Assembly: GCF_027244095.1 (NCBI RefSeq)
Contig: NC_069661.1
Location: forward strand, 188,622,501-188,686,500
Direction: 5' to 3'
DNA: 64,000 nucleotides
Source: Hemicordylus capensis
Lineage: Eukaryota > Chordata > Lepidosauria > Squamata > Cordylidae
The notes under the pieces were generated by a model that ran no database searches, was not told the origin of the DNA, and saw nothing but the letters and a program-made list of their open reading frames with translations. This document shows positions 20,801 through 29,943 of this stretch, in pieces (the first letter of the stretch is position 1; each line of letters begins with the position of its first letter). Both the position numbers and the translations under genes were made by a program.

Positions 20801-23415
20801 GGCTCTCTTGAAGGCCAGTAAAGTAGTCACATTTCGGATTTCTGTGGGGAGAGCATTCCACAGCCTAAGAACAGCTGCGGAGAAGACCCGATCCTGAGTC
20901 ACCACCAGATGAATATGAATACGACAAATATTTATATACCGCTTTTCAACAAAAAGTTCCCAAAGCGGTTTACATATAGATAAATAAAATGAGATAAATA
21001 AAGTAAGATGAACTGGTGGCAACTGGAGGTGGGACTCTCCAGATAACCATGGAGAAAAGGCACTCTGAGGTAATGTGGACCTAATTTAGTAGATCATTGT
21101 ACACATGGAAGTCGGCAGAAAGTAGGTAGTGTTTCCTGGTCAATACAGCTCAGGAATCTTAAAGATGTCAGGCTAATTTTGTGTCTTTCAGAATTGGGAA
21201 TTTTGTATTTTAGTGCAGTGACTCTCCTAGGTTTAGAAGGGGACCATGCCAAGAGGGCACCTGTCCTGACATCCCCCTGGCAAGTTCCTTTATTGCATGA
21301 GGGGCAGGTTGTATGAAGCAATGCTCTACACTCATTACAAAAACTAGTATTTGGGTTACATGTAGACTGGCAGCTCAGCGGAGCTACTGGCTTCAAGCAA
21401 TAAAGGAACACAGTGTATACCTGTTCTTAATTGCATCAGGAGAAAGTATCATCTGAACTGTCAGTCTGTCTCCATGGTACAAGAATGTATAACATAGTCC
21501 TGATTCAGTTCCGGAGAAGGTGCCTTCCAGTGTTAATATTCAATGGCTCTATAACTTGCATTAATTTCCAGTTCTCTTTGATGCAATATAAATGCAACTG
21601 TGTATTTACTGCAGTGCTGACTTACCAGTCTAGAGAGGGCTTTCTCTTCCCCTCCGATCCACAAGGATAATTTCTAACATCTTCAAATATATCCACATGT
21701 TTTCCAGAGGAAAGAGTAGTATTTTATTAACAATGGGCTAACTGGATTTTCTTTTAAACTAGCACCTGGGTTGAGTGGGCAGAGTCTACCTAATGGCTAT
21801 CCAAGGTATCCCTCCTATGGAGATGCTTCATCACATCCCTCCAGTAGACACCCCTCTGTAGGAAGTGCACGTCTTCCTTCAGTAGGTGAAGAGTCAACAC
21901 ACCCCTTGCTTGTAGCAGAGGAGCAAGTAAGTAATTCTGCATTTTACTTCACATGTTATTTCGTCTAATTGTATCCAAACCATTTCTTCCGCAAATGGGA
22001 AAGCTTCTGATTGTGCATGGGGGCAGGGCTAGTTGCTGATCCCTCTCCAGCCCTTTGCACTCCCCTCGCAAACTATTCGGGTTGGTATGGGGAACAGGAA
22101 GGTATACAGCATGGAGAACTGAAGAGTGAAGAAGTGATCGGTTGAAAATTGCTCCCCGCCATGCAACTAGCAGTTTTGTTTGCAGAAAACAGGTTTCGGA
22201 AACAACCCATTGTACTCCTCCATCATTGCCATTATTTTTATACACTTTACATTGAAATTATTCTACTGCTCCTGTCTTCCATAATGGAAGTGCTCTTGAA
22301 AGTATTCTTATGTTATTGCTTAAGGACATGACAAAAATGTGTGATCGCAAGCAAAAAAGGGGGTAAGATTAAATGGTGGGGCAACTGGGTGACACTCCAT
22401 TTGATTATTTATTCTGTCCTTACAGGTCCATACATATGTGAACACAACTGGTGTACAAGAGGAAAGAAAAAACAGGCCAACTGTGCGAACACCTCTGGAA
22501 CGAAAGGCTTCTAATGCAGAAGCAAGCAAATCAAAAGATGGTGAAACTTGTTCCGAGAACAGAGATGCCCAGGTCATACTGGAACCTGAAGGAGTCAAAT
22601 TTGTTCTGGGCCCAACGCCTGTCCAGAGGCAGTTAATGGAAAAAGAAAAACTGGAATCAAGTGGGAATAGTGCTCAAGCTAGTGGGAACAGTACTGAAAC
22701 TAGTGGAAACAGTACTCAAGCTGTTGGGAGCAGTAACAATGAATGGGACACTGGATATGACAGTGATGAGCGCAAAGAAATATCTTCTGGTAACAAATTA
22801 CCATATGAAAATGTAAATAGATTGTCCATCCCTAGTGCCTCAGGGCTCAGGAGAGGTCGTCTGCTATCATCCAGCACCTCTGATACTCAGAATATCAACA
22901 ATTCAGCTCAGAGAAGAACTGCATTGCTAAATTATGAAAATTTGCCATCTTTGCCTCCAGTTTGGGAAGCCCACAAACTAAGTAAAGAGGAGGAGGAGAG
23001 TTTAGGACCAAAGACCCCTTCCCTGAATGGCTACCACAATAACTTAGATCCCATGCATAATTATGTCAATACAGAGAACGTAACAGTGCCATCAAGTGCT
23101 CACAAAATAGAATATGCAAGACGTCGGGACTGTACCCCAACAGTCTTTAATTTTGATATTAGGCGACCAAGTTCAGAACACAGGCAGCTCAATTATATAC
23201 AGGTTGATTTGGAAGGTGGCAGTGACTCTGACAACCCTCAGACTCCAAAAACACCTACCACTCCACTTCCACAGACTCCAACCAGGCGCACAGAGCTGTA
23301 TGCTGTGATTGACATTGAAAGAACAGCTGCTATGTCAAGCTTGCAGAAAGCACTGCCACGAGACGATGGTACATCTAGAAAAACTAGACATAACAGTACT
23401 GACCTGCCTATGTGA
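9088..23415 (+). CDS. FRS2: Fibroblast growth factor receptor substrate 2 (five coding exons)
   Basis: FRS2 is the lipid-anchored docking protein that couples FGF and NGF receptors to GRB2/SOS and SHP2 at the inner plasma membrane. Coding exons are 9088-9153, 14601-14787, 20241-20399, 21763-21926 and 22426-23415. All introns are GT-AG and the phases agree, giving 521 residues (human 508). MGSCCSC gives the N-myristoylation Gly2 and palmitoylatable cysteines. Residues about 13-115 are the IRS-type PTB domain. The GRB2-site tyrosines are Y196, Y319, Y362 and Y405; the SHP2-site tyrosines are Y449 and Y484. These equal human Y196, Y306, Y349, Y392, Y436 and Y471 with a constant +13 shift. The extra 13 residues come from an SGNS repeat at about 270-292. 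Start context is GTC-ATG-G, with Gly2 required for myristoylation. Upstream non-coding exons are not in the window. Confidence 0.97.
9424..14306 (+). mobile_element. DIRS-type tyrosine-recombinase retroelement, fossil
   Basis: The two ends form an inverted pair. The block from about 9424 to 9530 is matched in reverse complement by about 14155-14265; both contain a GTTGTCGA core and a TTTGAATT word. Inverted terminal repeats are a DIRS feature. In between, plus-strand fragments resemble DIRS reverse transcriptase (near 12110-12300, with the LPFGLST-type motif) and, at about 13140-13850, the DIRS tyrosine recombinase domain. Further end-like sequence near 13905-13965 may belong to the internal complementary region. 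The copy is broken, with many breaks in every coding part, and looks old. A short LINE tail is inserted at 10190-10362. It occupies most of the first FRS2 coding intron. Confidence 0.75.
10190..10362 (+). mobile_element. LINE 3' tail inserted in the DIRS fossil
   Basis: This is a T-rich stretch followed by TTTGTAAACTGCCTTGGGG, then AAAGGCAGTATAGAAATG and an (AAAT)n tail, the standard squamate L2-type LINE terminus. The flanks ttaggcagtg (about 10184) and ttagggcagtg (10361) look like a diverged target-site duplication, so it inserted after the DIRS copy. Confidence 0.6.
14601..14787 (+). CDS. FRS2: FRS2 coding exon 2
   Basis: It encodes residues 23-84 plus one base of codon 85. Acceptor TTTTCTAG at 14593-14600; donor GTATTT. 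It contains the first half of the PTB domain, including ELILYTRKR and WHYLCLRRYGYDSNLFSFES, identical or nearly so to human. Confidence 0.96.
14983..15236 (-). mobile_element. LINE/SINE 3' tail (TAAACTGCCCTGAGCC type)
   Basis: On the minus strand the text runs through TTAGATTGTGAGCCCTCTGG, then TCTGTGTAAACTGCCCTGAG, then GCGCGGTATAGAAATC and a GATTT-type repeat end. A near-identical copy is at 45704-45950, and shorter relatives lie at 20912-21006 and 24779-24957. This is probably the tail of an L2-like LINE or a SINE that borrows it. Confidence 0.55.
15470..16055 (+). mobile_element. CR1-like LINE fragment, internally interrupted
   Basis: The portion at 15910-16050 reads TTAGGACAGACAAGAAGCAT and then TTCTTCACACA, GGAATATGCTGCAACAGAAT, GGCTTTAAAAGGGGATTAGA, which I recognise as the region just before the CR1/L3-type 3' end common in squamates. 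The left part (15470-15630) is the preceding piece. About 260 bp between roughly 15635 and 15895 does not belong and may be another insert. Confidence 0.5.
16281..16800 (-). mobile_element. L2 LINE 3' end with C-terminal RT-ORF remnant
   Basis: The minus-strand frame 16420-16701 gives LVITYKSLNSLGPGYLRECL and, further on, FSVAALGLWNMLPVKIRASR and LKTHLFSQAF. It aligns with 62043-62318 in this window. The AT-rich part at 16281-16430 is the 3' UTR. Truncated at the 5' side near 16800. Confidence 0.7.
17240..17335 (-). mobile_element. CR1-like 3' fragment
   Basis: On the plus strand, GGCTATTAGCCATGATAGAG, then TGGAACTCCATTGTC and ATGCCTTTGAATA correspond to the complement of the CR1 3' region that precedes the ATCCAGCAGGGCT terminus (see 18378-18535). 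Confidence 0.45.
17774..17812. repeat. (GT)n microsatellite
   Basis: An almost pure GT dinucleotide run of about 36 bases in an FRS2 intron. Confidence 0.9.
18378..18535 (-). mobile_element. CR1-like LINE 3' terminus
   Basis: Plus-strand text GAACATAAGAACAGCCCTGC, then GGATCAGGCCC, CATCTAGTCCAGCATCCTG and AGTGGCCCACCAGATGCC is the complement of the common squamate CR1 terminus. 5'-truncated and non-coding. Confidence 0.65.
18903..19125 (+). mobile_element. tRNA-derived squamate SINE (Sauria-type), copy 2
   Basis: Same family as 3808-4046: GTGTGGTATAGTAGTTAGAA head, GAGTTCAAATCTCC B-box, GTACACCGCTCTGGGCTCC block and an (AAAT)n tail. The two copies share most positions from head to tail. Confidence 0.75.
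20241..20399 (+). CDS. FRS2: FRS2 coding exon 3
   Basis: It completes codon 85 and encodes IFAFKCARAEELFNMLQEIM and on to PRTPRTPT, residues 85-137 plus one base of codon 138. Acceptor TTCTTGTAG; donor GTAAGT. It holds the C-terminal helix of the PTB domain. Confidence 0.96.
20620..21065 (-). mobile_element. L2 LINE 3' end carrying a nested LINE tail
   Basis: The minus-strand frame 20759-21022 contains VVTQDRVFSAAVLRLWNALP and TEIRN, then LKTYFFGLAF, the L2 C-terminal block. The frame is interrupted by inserted sequence at about 20912-21006, which reads CAAATATTTATATACCGC and TTCCCAAAGCGGTTTACA and matches the tail family at 24779-24957. Confidence 0.65.
21066..21762. other. FRS2 intron, no recognised feature
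   Basis: Apart from a T-rich acceptor tract before 21763, I see no repeat family or gene. A cysteine-rich minus-strand open frame (21094-21411) has no recognisable domain. Confidence 0.35.
21763..21926 (+). CDS. FRS2: FRS2 coding exon 4
   Basis: It completes Thr138 and encodes PGLSGQSLPNGYPRYPSYGD and on to PLLVAEEQ, residues 138-192. Acceptor AACTAG; donor GTAAGT directly after CAA. Serine/proline-rich linker, very close to human. Confidence 0.96.
22426..23415 (+). CDS. FRS2: FRS2 coding exon 5 (terminal)
   Basis: It encodes residues 193-521, opening with VHTYVN (Y196, GRB2 site) and ending in RKTRHNSTDLPM and TGA. It carries the remaining tyrosines Y319, Y362, Y405, Y449 and Y484, and the proline-directed TP cluster (QTPKTPTTPLPQTPTR) that in mammals is phosphorylated by ERK as feedback. 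A 21-bp coding minisatellite at 22660-22737 is extra relative to human. Confidence 0.97.
   Translation, partial: VHTYVNTTGVQEERKNRPTVRTPLERKASNAEASKSKDGETCSENRDAQVILEPEGVKFVLGPTPVQRQLMEKEKLESSGNSAQASGNSTETSGNSTQAVGSSNNEWDTGYDSDERKEISSGNKLPYENVNRLSIPSASGLRRGRLLSSSTSDTQNINNSAQRRTALLNYENLPSLPPVWEAHKLSKEEEESLGPKTPSLNGYHNNLDPMHNYVNTENVTVPSSAHKIEYARRRDCTPTVFNFDIRRPSSEHRQLNYIQVDLEGGSDSDNPQTPKTPTTPLPQTPTRRTELYAVIDIERTAAMSSLQKALPRDDGTSRKTRHNSTDLPM
22660..22737 (+). repeat. FRS2: In-frame 21-bp coding minisatellite in FRS2
   Basis: Three 21-bp units at 22660-22680, 22681-22701 and 22702-22722, plus a diverged partial unit to 22737. Each encodes SGNS followed by three variable residues (AQA, TET, TQA). 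It accounts for the 13-residue excess over human FRS2 between KLE and EWDTGYDSD and does not touch a signalling tyrosine. Confidence 0.9.
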
Positions 23416-24778
23416 GCCTGGAAAACACTAGTTAAATTGCACCTTTATGAAGTGTTTGGTTTTTTTAATTAACTGAATGAATGCTCTGTTTTGTGCTATC
23501 ACCTTTCGTAGATCGATAGATTTTTTTTCAGAATACTTCATCATGTGCTTGTTTGACGAAAGGGAATTTTTAAAGTAGAAAGAGTATTGAATAATACAGT
23601 TTCATTTTACCATTGTAGTAACAGCTTTTGGAAGCATTTTAATAGTGCCTATTTCATTGACTGAAAGTTGGAGTAACATGCCAGTTTTGACAGACGGGCC
23701 ATGTGCCTAAAGTCACTGAAGGCATTCTGACATCTGTGTGTCTCCTGAAGCTTGCATTACTAGCAGATCAGTTTAGTCTCTCATAGTATGTCTGTATATT
23801 TGCATCTTCCAATTGAACACGGGCTCATGGCATAAATGGGAGATTTTCTGGTCAATTTGAGTCGAATTCCAGTACAAATTCCTTTTTATCTAGCATATCT
23901 GGGATAAATAACTTTCTGGTATGCACGAACCACTTCTTAGTTGTTAGAGAGGACAAACAGCTGTCATTCTCTAAAGCCCCCACAATAGGAGTAACTTGTC
24001 AAGTTGCTGAAGAGTACAAGTGTATTAATAAAGCTAATTAATAAGTTTTAAAAGGGTACCACGACTTAAGAGTGGCTAGTTTTTGGAAGGGAGAAAAACT
24101 GATGAAATCAGCAGCTTCTTAAATATTTAGTATCATTTAGCACTTGGTATCAGTTTTAAAACAGTCCATAAATTAATGACCAGATGCACTTTAAAACTAT
24201 CAAGCATAAATCCAGCGACTAGTAATTGAAAAACTAGTTATCAGATCAGTTTGTATCTCAGATAAAAAGTCTATGCTGTCGTTTTAGGGTTTGTTTCTTT
24301 TGCTCTGTCAAATTGAAATGACCTGTACCTTTTGTGACATTTGAGTAGGTAGCATAAAGGAGTTGGTGCTGGGCTAAAGGGCTATAATTTCTCTGTGCAG
24401 ATTACAGAGGACCTCACAATGTGCCTTTTCTGGCACTCTCTTCCCACTGTGGCCCTCTGCATCTCCCCCCCCCCCATGGCTCTGAAGATCAGGGAGCCCT
24501 TTATGCTTTATGCTTGAATATCATCCCATCTGGTGGAGGAGTACTGCTGGAAGTGGGGGCGGGGGGGACACATCAGTCCTCCTTGTGCATGCTATTTGTG
24601 TGTAAGAGGACACATCAATGTTTTATTTCAGCAGTATAACATCAGCCTTAGGCTTGCAACAACTTTCCAAATGGCAGCTTCAGGTTTTTCTGTAGAGTTG
24701 TACAGATGTAACAAACAAAATATATTTGTGATGTAATTCACAATTATATTGTGTGTATGGTGGAATCGCCTTTACGCA

Positions 24779-24957
24779 GACGAATACAACAAATATTTAT
24801 GCACCGCTTTTCAACAAAAGTTCCCAAAGCAGTTTACATAGATATAAATAAAATAAAATGGCTCTCTGTCCCCAAAGAGCACACAATCTAAAAAATAAAC
24901 AAAATAGACACCAGCAACAGCCACTGGAGGGATGCTGTGCTGGGGATGGATAAGTTC
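24779..24957 (-). mobile_element. LINE/SINE 3' tail fragment
   Basis: Plus-strand CAAATATTTATGCACCGC, TTCCCAAAGCAGTTTACA, CACACAATCTAAAAAATAAA and GACACCAGCAACAGCCACTG match the tail family seen at 14983-15236 and 45704-45950. Confidence 0.55.
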
Positions 24958-26003
24958 TTTCTTTTAGTTCTTTCAACTTCTCTTCCTTTCCTCACATCTC
25001 ATTTGTGTTTCAGTCTGTCCTGTACAGTCTTTGAGTTGCAGCTGTTAATTTTGTACATAGTCTTTGTTTAGTGTATTTTTATGTGTTTCATCTTATTCAA
25101 TTTCTATATTGCCATGGGGAAACTTTTGGAAGACCTATTGGCAATATTCTCGCTTAAGAGAAAGGCTCTCTTATGGAAAGTTGCATTATGGATGGTCGAG
25201 GACAAAGTGCTATTGCAGCTTGGAGATGAATTGGCATATTAAGACCTGTATTTTTTATGCTTGATTTCTTCCAAAAGAAAAGAATTGGAGGCCTATAATA
25301 CTCAGTTCGAAGGCATCATATGACTTACTGGTACAAGCTAGCAAAATGATTCCATAAATAATAGTGCTCTTGGATTGTTAAAGACTGAGATCTAAGTGTT
25401 TGTGTTGGCACATCTACCTAAGGTACCTGCATATAATCTAGTGCTGTCATAATGTACTCCTTTTGGGTAGTATTATGCTGACACTGCTGGCACAGCATGC
25501 AGTTAGCTGGAACAGAACCTACTGAAAATGTGTAGAGAATCTCTGAAAGTAATATTCATGGATATATGAACTTGACTGTTTAATAGATGGCTGATAGCTT
25601 AACTACTGCTTAATATTCCCAATACATTTTGGCATGTGCTGATCTTACCTAATACTCTGTTCAGATTCACAGTACATAGAATAGCCCGTGTAGCAGAAGG
25701 CTCATGTAGCACAAACCACCCCAAATCTAAAGTTGTGCAGGAAGCAATAGATGTAAGCTGATGAGGCACATGTGAAGACGTAAACATTTCCAGAAATTAA
25801 CACTGGGGAGATTGATTTCTAGGAAGAAAATGGAAAATTAGAGGAAAAATCCAAATATATGCAAATTTTCCTTTCTGTCTAAACCTGTATTCACTCTATG
25901 AACATGAAAAGTGCCATGTATCACTTGGCACATAAAATGATACTGTTTGGTATATTTATGAAATTGCAAGGTATAAAGTCTTTGTTTTATTCAAACAAAT
26001 ACA

Positions 26004-26420
26004 GGTGAAACTTTGTATTCGCGGACTCCATATTCACGGTTTTTCGTATCCGCAGTCAGGGAATTGGCACCCGACCTTGGTATACGTGGAAAAAACGGCA
26101 ACTAAGGGGTTAAATTTCATGTATCCGCGGGTCGGGGGTGGCCGGAAATGACCTCAGACGTAATTTCTGACCACCATTTTGGAATTGAGAGCCTCAAAAT
26201 GGCTCCCTTAGGGGTGGGGACCGGGGTGAATGTGATTTTTGGCTAATTTTTTACTGTTGGGAGCACTGCTGTGCTTCTGTGGACCCGTGGATCATGTTAG
26301 GTCACTTCCCCCTGCATTTTTTAAAAAAACATTTTTGAACATTCAACCTCCAGGAACCTAACCCCCATGATCACATTGCCCTGATGCCTTTGTATTCATG
26401 GTTTCTCTTCCCAGTGTTAG
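26004..26420. mobile_element. Tigger/pogo-like DNA transposon remnant
   Basis: It begins TACAGGTGAAACTTTGTATT with CGCGGACTCC and GTATCCGC words, characteristic of Tigger-like terminal regions. A weak mirror, CTTTGTATTCATGG, occurs near 26389. Non-coding; the right boundary is approximate. Confidence 0.45.
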
Positions 26421-26802
26421 AAATGGAGCTGCTACCTAAGTGTATGTATTGGTTTTTGACAGTTGACAAAATAGCATAAACCATAAAATGAACACTGAAA
26501 ATTGAAATATAAGTGGTGTAGTATACAACAGAAGATTTTATTATTGGGACTTAGTGCTTACATAATCATTAGTAATAAACATGGTTTTGTTAAGAGAAAA
26601 TATATTCTTAGGAAGGACATTCAGAAAAGAAACATACCTTAAAAAGTAATTATAATGTACACAGACTGCAGTCCTGTGCACACTTGATTGGAATTTGAGG
26701 CCCATTGAATTTAGTGAGACTTGCTTCTGAATAAGCATGTATAGATAGAAGGCTCAAGTGTTCAGAGTAACTTTAGAAAAAAATTGCTATTCTGAACTCG
26801 TG

Positions 26803-26858
26803 TGTGTGTGTGTGTGTGTGTATATGTATATGTATGTGTATATACACACACATACTGT
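26803..26858. repeat. (GT)n/(TA)n microsatellite
   Basis: A GTGTGT run passing into TATATGTATATG and then TATACACACACA, forming a partly self-complementary tract. Confidence 0.85.
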
Positions 26859-27258
26859 TTCTTTAATAAATGTCTGAAAGACCCAATAGCTTCTGATCTC
26901 GAATTTTACTTTATGAACTTGAGAAAATGGAAGGTTTGAATGAATTGAAATTTCCGAACTCTTCCATGTTACTTTGTTCTTTGATTGTTATACATATTTT
27001 CAAGTATTCATCAGTTTATTTCACAGTGCAGAAGATGGAGAAATGAGGCAAGTAAGGACCAAGAGGAGTAAGGCCTTGCAATCATATTGCAGGAGTAATA
27101 TGCTTGCAGATGTCTGGTTTGGACCACATGCCTGCAAATGCTCTGTATTCTGCCACTTTTGAAAGTACTTTTCTAACATCAAGTGCTAACAGTGTTGCTT
27201 GGTTAGAAATCTGGACAAATGTAGTAGCAGTCCTATAATCACTAACACTGATGATCAC

Positions 27259-27412
27259 CTCTGGGGCTGGGGCTGGGGCTGTAGCTCAGTAGGTCAGCTT
27301 TGCATGCAGAATGCCCCAGGTCCAATCCTTGGAAACTCCAGGTAGCCTTGGGAAAGACTCTACAAATCAGATGGACCAAGGGTCTGACTCCGTATAAGGC
27401 AGCTATTTATCA
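27259..27412 (+). mobile_element. tRNA-headed SINE
   Basis: The head GGGGCTGTAGCTCAGTAGG (A-box) and GGTCCAATCC (B-box, 27319-27328) is tRNA-derived. The body TCCAGGTAGCCTTGGGAAAG and the tail GTCTGACTCCGTATAAGGCA match the body and tail of the 5S-headed SINE at 39731-40024. It is not a functional tRNA gene: it lacks a full cloverleaf and runs on into the SINE body. Confidence 0.7.
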
Positions 27413-28431
27413 TTAATAGCAAAATTAATGCCATAACCAACCTTTGTGTCTTGGATCTAGGAGTTTTGCAGCAGTGTAACTTGCTGTAACAGTATGCTTG
27501 TAAAAGTATTATTCTGAAAGAGAAAATACTGCATTTTTTAGTTTTCCCTCAAACTTCTCATTTTTCCACCATTTTCTCCCCCAAATTTTCCAGTTTCCCT
27601 ATGTCTTCATGTGCATTTTTGTATTGTCTAAAACTGTAATATATCAAATAATTGCAAGTATCTTCCTGCAGTAGTTGAGCAAACACACACACAACCCAAA
27701 ACCTTAAATCTGAGCTCTTTATGTGAAGAACCCCTTGGAAAAGCTGCTTTTTAATTACATTGTGATTTTGTCCTCATTTCAATAATACTTAAGAAGCTAT
27801 GCTGCTTGAAATAGCTTCTTCCTTACATTCTGTGGGATGGTATTTGAATATACAGCTAGAATAGGTTGCAATCATAATAAAGATTAGATTTTCTAAAAAA
27901 CCCTATTGATATACTTAAGACTTTTTAAAAAAAAGGTCCTGAACTACATCCAGACTAATGTAGCGCTAGCATATACTCTTGTGGTAGTGCAGAGAAAGTA
28001 ATGTCTTTCCAGACTAGTCCTTTCTCTAGCAGAAGACGACAATTTGCACAACATGTTGCGCAGTCTTGTAGTGCAGCTAGAGGTGCAGCTTCACATTGTG
28101 GAGACCATAACTTCACACAACTGTGCAGACTTCTTAAGCATGCACAACTTCTCTTTTTTGGATTTCAGCTCCTAATTTTGGTCAAAGTATTGGTCTAGAC
28201 TCTCTCTCTCTCTCAAAGTATGTCTGAATAATATGAAAGCCCTTACTCCTCTACTGGTGTTCTGCAGCAATCCAAAACCTGATTGGCAGGACTCCATTTT
28301 GTTCAGCTTCAGGATCTTGCTTGAGTAAAATAGTTGCTGTTGCAAAGTATACAGTGGAATATAAAAGAGGATGTGGCTAAAATGTCTTTATACAAAGCCC
28401 AGATTTGATCAAAATTATCTAGTTTTTTCCC

Positions 28432-28485
28432 CCTTTAACCTACCTTTGCTTCTTGTGTACCTAATTACCACCTGCTTATATGTAT
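28432..28485 (+). repeat. Direct repeat, copy A (partner 29890-29943)
   Basis: CCTACCTTTGCTTCTTGTGT and the next ~30 bases recur 1.46 kb downstream with only a few substitutions. No repeat family recognised. Confidence 0.7.
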
Positions 28486-29889
28486 GTTGGAAAGAAATTG
28501 GGATATTTTTTCTGCATTTTCTGTCACCTCATTTTCTGTTCTTGTGGTTGTTTCTGTCTGTTCAGTGAGACAGTTCAGTCTGTCTAATTAGCTGCTATCA
28601 AATGATAAGATATGCACTTTATTGGAGACTCATCAAAGTTCTGATAAGAAGTTTGTCATTTGCAGATTTGGGGCTCCTCTTACTTTGTCATCAGTATTAA
28701 TATTTTGCATTAAGGTTGCAAACATGCTTAGCAGGAGAGCACTGAACACACATACTTTTGGGGCGAAGTAATTTTGTACCCCAATATCCTGTAAAAAGTG
28801 GCAATACCCCTTTGGTTATACTATTCAAGTTTTCTGTTGAAACATATCCTGAAAGAACATAATACATTTCTCTGGTGCCTTCATGTTATAACCTTAGTTG
28901 TGAGTTACCCCTCTCATTTCATCAATTCAGAAAGGTACAGTGTATATGCTAATATTGCCTCTTTTGAATTCCTTATAGTGAAATTGTTTTTGTAATGAAA
29001 AGTACTAGAGAAGATGTGATAGCTTATCACATCTGCAGACATAAACCTTTGCCAGATTTATTCGCTAATGTATGTATACAACACTATTCTGGAAACTATC
29101 TTCAGTTATCCTTGTAAAGTTCTAGATTGGCCAGCCCCAGGACTGTTTATGTTGTCTTAACTCAAATTGAGTAAATATAAAATTTTACATATAGATCTTT
29201 ATTTATTTTCTCCTTCAAAAGCCCATGTTTCCAAAAAGAAGTATATTAGGGACAAATATTGACAGAAGGGAAAACGGTCTCATTGTGGCTACAGGAAGCC
29301 ACGACTGCCTCAGTTTCAGAGATGTCACCAGACATCGATTACGTATTTCCAAGCTTAATTTCGGCTACCAAGCAGGATATTTAAATTGAGGTGGTGGTGG
29401 AGAGCTGAAATGGATTCTCCAAACATCAGGTAGATGCCACCTTTTGTGTTTGTGCGGTAATCACAACACACATTGTCCCAGGCTTCCACCAACTAGGCAG
29501 GCCTGTTGAGTTCATTATCAGTTCAGTTGAATAACACTAAATACCAAAATGTGAGTTTAAAGGATAATACTGCTTTCTGTTGTTCTACTGGTTTTCAGTG
29601 AAACTGTGCTGAGTTGTTGTTGTTTTCTTACTTTTTGTTTTTGCTAAAAGCTTGGCAGAAACTGTCTCAAGCAGGTGCTAAGTGAAGCCGTATCTCTGGT
29701 GGGTGGACAGCCTTAGAGGAAACAAAATGGTAATGTCTGTGTCCAGTAATTTATTATTATTATTATTTTTACATAATCTGCCACTGACACTCATGTGCAG
29801 AATAGACACAGTTTCTACTCTATGTCCCCTGAATCTGTATTGGTGCTTAGCTTCCTGGTTTTCTTTCACACAATCGTGTATTAAAGAGG

Positions 29890-29943
29890 TAAAACCTACC
29901 TTTGCTTCTTGTGTACCTAATTGCCACCTACTTATATGTATTT
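29890..29943 (+). repeat. Direct repeat, copy B (partner 28432-28485)
   Basis: See the partner entry. The match begins at CCTACCTTTGCTTCTTGTGT and ends around TTATATGTAT; the flanks beyond it differ. Confidence 0.7.

Noticed and set aside
21094-21411. Cysteine-rich 105-codon minus-strand open frame in an FRS2 intron
   Set aside because: No recognised zinc-binding spacing, no neighbouring exons and no repeat match; probably chance.
27281-27330. Possible tRNA gene (TAGCTCAGT and GGTCCAATCC boxes)
   Set aside because: The sequence continues into a SINE body and no complete cloverleaf is evident.
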